Below are positions 59,075-64,000 of a stretch of DNA of 64,000 nucleotides, piece by piece. Source of the stretch: Okapia johnstoni. Taxonomy: Eukaryota; Chordata; Mammalia; Artiodactyla; Giraffidae. The notes below the pieces were generated by a model that did no database searches, had not been told where the DNA came from, and worked only from the letters and a program-made list of their open reading frames with translations. Made by a program: the position numbers and the translations under genes. Every line of letters starts with the position of its first letter. Within the stretch, counting starts at the first letter, position 1. The stretch lies in contig CM044309.1 in NCBI GenBank assembly GCA_024291935.2, positions 496,001 to 560,000 on the forward strand, given 5' to 3'.

Positions 59075-59227
59075 CAATGTTACGTGGCAGCCTGGATGGG
59101 AAGGGAGTTTGGGGGAGAGTGGATACCTGTGTATGTTTGGCTGAGTCCCTTTGCTGTCCACCTGAAACTATCACAACATTGTTAATGGGCTATACTCCAA
59201 TATAAATTTTCTTAAAATTTAAAAAAT
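59075..59227 (+). mobile_element. Very short L1 3'-end insertion with target-site duplication
   Basis: A 153-bp L1 3' end (CAATGTTACGTGGCAGCCTG through TGGGCTATACTCCAATATAA and an A-rich tail) is flanked by ATATAAGAAGCTTTA at 59060-59074 and ATATAAGGAGCTTTA at 59228-59242 (15 bp, one mismatch). It lies about 75 bp from the donor side of the exon at 59317-59370. Confidence 0.9.
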
Positions 59228-59316
59228 ATATAAGGAGCTTTAGATTGCCCAGGGTAAATATTACTTAACTCCGAAACTATACCATGCCTGGGGATGAGAG
59301 AGAAAGAGAGCCTCAC

Positions 59317-59370
59317 CTTTGGCCCCGGGTCACCCCGCTGGCCCTTCGGTCCTCGGAGTCCTGGGCCCCC
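59317..59370 (-). CDS. COL12A1: COL12A1 exon: COL2, 18 residues with RGD
   Basis: The most upstream exon in the window: 54 bp, phase 0 at both ends, encoding GGPGLRGPKGQRGDPGPK. The GQRGDPG stretch contains an Arg-Gly-Asp triplet in helical register. Acceptor CGTCTTTCTGCCAG, donor AAG|GTGAGG. It continues into GPDGPRGET of the next exon. The upstream part of COL2, NC3 (von Willebrand A, fibronectin III and TSPN domains) and the promoter are outside the window. Confidence 0.95.
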
Positions 59371-60129
59371 CTGGCAGAAAGACGATAGTGTTAGCACAAA
59401 GACAAACCTGAAAGCAATCGAGCGTATTTGTTTCCCTTAGCAACATGGGTTATGTAATTCTTACTTTGTACAAAGGCCAACACAATGTGTAATGATAGGT
59501 TCATTATGTTCCTCAACTGAGGTCTCTCCCCCAGATTCACCTCTTCTTGTTAATGGTTTCAGAGTTTGAGTAAACTTTCTATACTAAATCCCTTTAAATT
59601 AAAAAAAAAAAAGCTACAGGATCTTTTGATTGAGTGTGCAAGATTACTGCTATTAATAATGCAAATAAAAAATAAACTTAATCTAAATTTATATGCATGT
59701 CTTATATCATGACTTTGAGATTAAATTATTTAATTAGATTGTATTATATTAAATTGTAAAAAGCATATAAAATAGTAATAATTTAATTCTCTTTATTTAT
59801 ATCATAAAAAGCTATTTAGTGCTTCTGAAACTTCAGTTATTTGCATTTTCCCCTTAAAATTTCTGTCACATTAATGCACAGCCTGTGCTATCATCTAGCA
59901 GTATTTTGTTTATACATTTATGTACATAATACATAATACAATAAATATGTATATATGTGTATATGCATTCTTTGCAAACATATTCTTTGTCTATGTGCGC
60001 ATAACATATATGTAAATATACTCTGAATATTTTTAACTTGACTCTTACTGCACTTAAATCTACTTTAAAAGCAAATATTATGTACTACAGCGGATGGAAA
60101 AACATATTACTTACTAAGAATGTGAGGCA

Positions 60130-60290
60130 GGGAGGGGGAGCACGTGTGAACCCATGGCTGGTTCATGTCAATGTATGGCAAAAACTACTACAATATTGTA
60201 AAGTAATTAGCTTAGCCCCCAACTAAAATAAATAAATTTATTTAAAAAAATAAAAATAAAAAAATAAAATAAAATCAAAGCAAAAAAAAA
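60130..60290 (+). mobile_element. Very short L1 3'-end insertion with perfect target-site duplication
   Basis: A 161-bp L1 3' end (CCCATGGCTGGTTCATGTCA, then TACTACAATATTGTAAAGTA, then an A-rich tail) is bounded by the 14-bp repeat AAGAATGTGAGGCA at 60116-60129 and 60291-60304. Confidence 0.93.
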
Positions 60291-60829
60291 AAGAATGTGA
60301 GGCAAACCTGAAAATATACTATCAACAACGTTACTAAACTTAGCTAGATTTTGTCCCTGGTGCTGTGAGCAAAGGGTTTGCTCTTTGTGAAAAGGGGGCA
60401 TGAGTAAGGGTTAGGAGGGTCACAGGGCACCGGTCTAGGAATGTTGCTTTCACTTGAGTAGAAGGATGAAAAGATCGTTGAAGATGGAGTGGCCTTCTCA
60501 CTGGCTGAGTCCATTTGACCTCCGGCCACGGCCGTAACTACTGATAGTCCTTCTGGTACCATCAGCACTTGCCTCCTTCGGGAAAAGACTGGGTCAGGCG
60601 ACAGTCACGGCCTCTCCAGTTCGTCTTAAGCACTTACACTCACTCCCAGCATCAGCTGCTGCTTATCTTCTAGATTTTTAGCATACAGTAATCAAATTGT
60701 ACTTTATGTAGTGCACACGTCTGTAGGAAATATTACCTGTAGTGTCTGTGGCATTATTTGACATATACAGATTACATGTACGATACGCCACTCTTCATAT
60801 TTCAGAGTTAACTCAATGTTTCTCCATAA

Positions 60830-61339
60830 GGTGACAAACAGATCTACCTCACTGTGAATGAGTTGCATAGTTGTCTGAACAAGGAGATAATTTGTTTAAC
60901 CATCCTTTCATTACTGGAGATGCAGGGAAGTTTCCCCACAGTTTGTTACTGTCTAAACAATACTACAGTCACCATCCTTACACATGCCCTAAGAACCAAC
61001 TTTAAAATTCAAGTACAGATTTTAATATTTAAGATATCAACAAGGAGAATTTTAAATGAAATGTAATAGATAGGCAGATACACTGTCACACTGTGCTCCC
61101 AAAACCCTGCAGCAGTTTATTCAGCTGTCAGGAGTTGATGAAGAGAGTCTCTGTTTCTCTAAACTTTAGTCAGCACTTGATACTGTCAAAGTTTACATTT
61201 TCATGAAGCTGGTAAAAATCATATCTTGCTCCTATTTCATTTCCCTTAAGACTCCTATGATTGAGCATTTTTCATCTTTTTCCATTTGCATCTCAATACA
61301 ACTACCAATTTATATTCTTCACCCAGTTTTCTATTGGGT
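60830..61339 (+). repeat. Old mammalian L1 3' region, first part
   Basis: TTCATTACTGGAGATGCAGG, CTAAACAATACTACAGTCAC, CACTGTGCTCCCAAAACCCT, AGTCAGCACTTGATACTGTC and finally CCCAGTTTTCTATTGGGT follow the order of an ancient L1M 3' UTR. It resumes at 62691 after the BovB insertion. Confidence 0.75.
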
Positions 61340-62681
61340 TCAGTTCAGTTCAGTTCAGTCGCTCAGTCGTGTCCGACTCTTTGCGACCCCATGAATCACA
61401 GCACGCCAGGCCTCCCTGTCCATCACCAACTCCTGGAGTCTACCCAAACCCATGTCCATCGAGTCGGTGATGCCATCCAACCATCTCATCCTCTGTCATC
61501 CCCTTCTCCTCCTGCCCTCAATCCTTCCCAGCATCAGGGTCTTTTCCAATGAGTCAACTCTATGCATGAGGTGGCCAAAGTATTGGAGTTTCAGCTTCAA
61601 CATCAGTCCTTCCAATGAACACCCAGGACTGATCTCCTTTAGGATGGACTGGTTGGATCTCCTTGCAGTCCAAGAGACTCTCAAGAGTCTTCTCTAACAC
61701 CACAGTTCAAAAGCATCAATTCTTTGGTGCTCAGCTTTCTTCACCGTCCAACTCTCACATCCATACGTGACCACTGGAAAAACCATAGCCTTGACTAGAT
61801 GGACCTTTGTTGGCAAAGTAATGTCTCTGCTTTTAAATATGCTATCTAGGTTGGTCATAACCTTCCTTCCAAGGAGTAAACGTCTTTTAATTTCATGGCT
61901 GCAATCACCATCAGCAGTGATTTTGGAGCCCAAAAAAATAAAATCTGACACTGTTTCCCCATCTATTTCCCATGAAGTGATGGGACCAGATGCCATAATC
62001 TTAGTTTTCTGAACGTTGAGCTTTAAGCCAACTTTTTTACTCTCCTCTTTCACTTTCATCAAGAGGCTCTTGTTCTTCACTTTCTGCCATAAGGGTGGTG
62101 TCATCTGCATTATCTGAGGTTATTGATATTTCTCCCAGCAATCTTGATTCCAGCTTCTGTTTCTTCCAGCCCAGCATTTCTCATGATGTACTCTGCATAG
62201 AAGTTAAATAAGCAGGGTGACAATATACAGCCTTGACGTACTCCTTTTCCTATTTGGAACCAGTCTGTTGTGCCATGTCCAGTTCTAGCTGTTGCTTCCT
62301 GACCTGCATACAAGTTTCTCAAGAGACAGGTCAGATGGTCTGGTATTCCCATCTCTTTCAGAATTTTCCACAGTTTATTGTGATCCACACAGTCAAAGGC
62401 TTTGGCATAGTCAATAAAGCAGAAATAGATGTTTTTCTGGAACTCTCTTGCTTTTTCGATGATCCAGCGGATGTTGGCAATTTGATCTCTGGTTCCTCTG
62501 CCTTTTCTAAAACCAGCTTGAACATCTGGAAGTTCACGGTTCACATATTGCCGAAGCCTGGCTTGGAGAATTTTGAGCATTACTTTACTAGCGTGTGAGA
62601 TGAGTGCAATTGTGCAGTAGTTTGAGCATTCTTTGGCATTGCCTTTCTTTGGATCGGAATGAAAACTGACCTTTTCCAGTC
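61340..62681 (-). mobile_element. BovB LINE, longest copy (about 1.34 kb), 5'-truncated
   Basis: Exact ends come from a 9-bp target-site duplication CTATTGGGT at 61331-61339 and 62682-62690. On the minus strand it keeps the middle and C-terminal reverse-transcriptase region: AGFRKGRGTRDQIANIRWII, FIDYAKAFDCVDHNK (catalytic Asp motif A) and GVRQGCILSPCLFNFYAEYI (motif B). A frame break near 62110, just where the second catalytic Asp-Asp motif would be, separates it from the C-terminal KTKIMASGPITSWEIDGE part. The endonuclease half is missing, so it cannot mobilise itself. Confidence 0.96.
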
Positions 62682-62690
62682 CTATTGGGT

Positions 62691-62810
62691 CACATGTCTT
62701 TTTTCTCTTTAACGTGCAGAAATTCTCCATATATTTGGATACTACATCCTTAACTGTTACAGATGTGCAAATGTTTCTCCCAACTGTGGCAGACATTGTT
62801 GGTTGATTAT
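62691..62810 (+). repeat. Old mammalian L1 3' region, second part
   Basis: After the BovB copy the L1 continues with TTTTTTCTCTTTAACGTGCA, TCTCCATATATTTGGATACT and CAAATGTTTCTCCCAACTGT, matching the section that follows TTTCTATTGGGT in L1M 3' UTRs. Confidence 0.7.
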
Positions 62811-63553
62811 CAAAGTGTCTTTTCTGACTTCCTTCTCCATTTTACTTTTCCTGCTATAAAGACAGAGATTTGCTTGCCCAGCCTCCAAGGAATGGGCACA
62901 TTAACTGGTTTGGGCCAACATGATCAAGAAGTCATAAGTCTAAAGAAAGTAAATTTGGAAGCTGGAACAAGTTTGGGTCTTGATAAAGTTGTTGACCAGT
63001 CGTATTTGCTTGTGACCACCTACCTCTAGGTCTTTTGCTGAGCAAAGTATGAATGTTTAAGCATCCCAATGATCTACATCATTGTATTAGTCAAATTTTC
63101 TGTTCCTTGCAAGAAGCCTAGTGCATTCCAATTAACATACTCATTCTGGCACACCTCTTTAATTGTGTTTGTTCATCTTAAAATGATTGATTGTCTTTTA
63201 GTTGAAGGTTTTGTCCAAATGTGGCAATGTGGCTCACAGATATTCACACCCGAGGGACCAGGTCTACAAAATCCAGGAAACTTTTTATACTTCTAACTTA
63301 TTTTCCACCTTATACCTAACCTTCATAGTGGAGTCGGTGACAACAATTCAACAAATGGTTGTGGATGTGAGCTTTCATCCTTTTAGTAAGAAAGAGTTAG
63401 TCGAGGAAAAAGGAATATGGTTCTTTCACCCATGGCGTCCTGTGGCTTTTCCGGAGTTTTATTGGCACCTATCACTGGGTAAATTCTTGAATAAGAAAAC
63501 AGTCGCAACTATGTCAAATCATCAGACAAGGCTTATTGCGTACATTGGGGGAT

Positions 63554-63771
63554 TTGTTGCTTTTGTTACTTAGTCACTAAGCCATGTCCAACTCTTTGCG
63601 ACCCCACGGAAGAAGCCTGCCAGGCCCTTCTGTCCATGGGATTTCTCAGGCAAGAATACTGGAGTGGGTCGCCATTTCCTTCTCCAGGGGATCTTCCTGA
63701 CCCAGGGATGGAACCCAGGTCTCCTTCATTCAGACAGATTCTTTACTACCAAGCTACCTTGAAAGCCATAC
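63554..63771 (-). repeat. Bov-tA-type SINE, antisense
   Basis: The plus strand reads TAAGCCATGTCCAACTCTTT, TCCATGGGATTTCTCAGGCA, then CTTTACTACCAAGCTACCTT. Confidence 0.92.
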
Positions 63772-64000
63772 TGTTGGGACACTGTTTCTTAAATAGTTTA
63801 TTATACTTGAAAATGCCAATAGCTTTTCTATTTCACCTCTTTGTCCTTCTCCCCAAGTCAGAGCTCAGCCTTGCGCTTCTCCGCTGCTTCCTTCCTCATT
63901 ACAAAGTTTGACTCTTAGGTCATACATAAATACTTTATAGCTTGTTCCAGCAGCATTGCAGATGAAGAGAACTTGAAAAGCCTCCAGCTAAAAAAGCTTA

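Larger units (their letters stand above)
57672..59316 (-). other. COL12A1: COL12A1 1.6-kb intron with CpG-rich block
   Basis: The donor is GTGAGG (59311-59316). It contains the CpG-dense block at 58621-58990 and a short L1 insertion at 59075-59227. The rest (57700-58600) is unassigned, possibly with an old dispersed repeat at 58400-58620. Confidence 0.8.
59371..64000 (-). other. COL12A1: Downstream part of the next COL12A1 intron (open at window end)
   Basis: I found no further Gly-X-Y exon or other exon with splice sites on the minus strand. Content is an A/T-rich stretch (59580-60080), L1 and BovB copies, one SINE, and 62820-63550, which I cannot assign. Confidence 0.75.

Noticed and set aside
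62110..62796. 228-codon reverse-transcriptase frame as a host gene
   Set aside because: It is part of a 5'-truncated BovB LINE with target-site duplications and a frame break; its first codons lie in the flanking L1.
63202..63573. 123-codon plus-strand frame
   Set aside because: No recognisable family and no splice or promoter signal. It ends in a SINE. I could not identify the underlying DNA and leave it unassigned.

Overview
This is eukaryotic nuclear DNA from a ruminant, most likely a bovid. The evidence is the repeat content: many tRNA-Glu-derived SINEs (Bov-tA and BovA2 type), BovB (RTE-clade) LINE copies with the typical ACTGAACTGAA 3' end, ruminant L1 3' ends and a mariner element. 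There are no operons, CRISPR arrays or other prokaryotic features.

The window holds one recognisable gene, on the minus strand: the 3' end of COL12A1, the alpha-1 chain of type XII collagen (a FACIT collagen). Twelve consecutive coding exons run from 59370 down to the stop codon at 1722-1724. All have AG acceptors, GT donors and compatible phases. Together they encode 329 residues plus the stop (990 nt): about 140 residues of the COL2 triple helix, the roughly 45-residue NC2 hinge with one Cys, the roughly 103-residue COL1 helix with two Gly-X-Y imperfections, and the short acidic NC1 tail. The family was assigned from the FACIT hallmark Cys-x4-Cys at the COL1/NC1 junction and from the NC1 ending PDQPEFTPVQDELEA, which matches type XII collagen. 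The rest of the gene lies beyond 64000. The 3' UTR runs from 1721 towards about 945.

Layout: 1-940 is downstream flank with one SINE. 945-5473 holds the 3' UTR, NC1 and the end of COL1, plus a six-copy 40-bp minisatellite. 5474-28872 is a 23.4-kb intron filled with SINEs, BovB, a nested mariner and a 54-bp triplication. 28873-32421 holds the COL1/NC2/COL2 junction exons. 32422-42585 is an intron with BovB, SINEs and a Tigger-like element. 42586-43180 holds two COL2 exons. 43181-55899 is an intron with a roughly 950-bp T/G-only tract and a dense SINE cluster. 55900-59370 holds four COL2 exons and an intronic CpG-rich block. 59371-64000 is the start of the next upstream intron, with an old L1 split by a BovB copy.

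I found no second protein-coding gene and no convincing new biological system. The best leads are splice-site peculiarities at the exon at 5396-5473, a possible read-through NC1 terminus, the T/G tract, the CpG-rich block and several datable nested transposon insertions.
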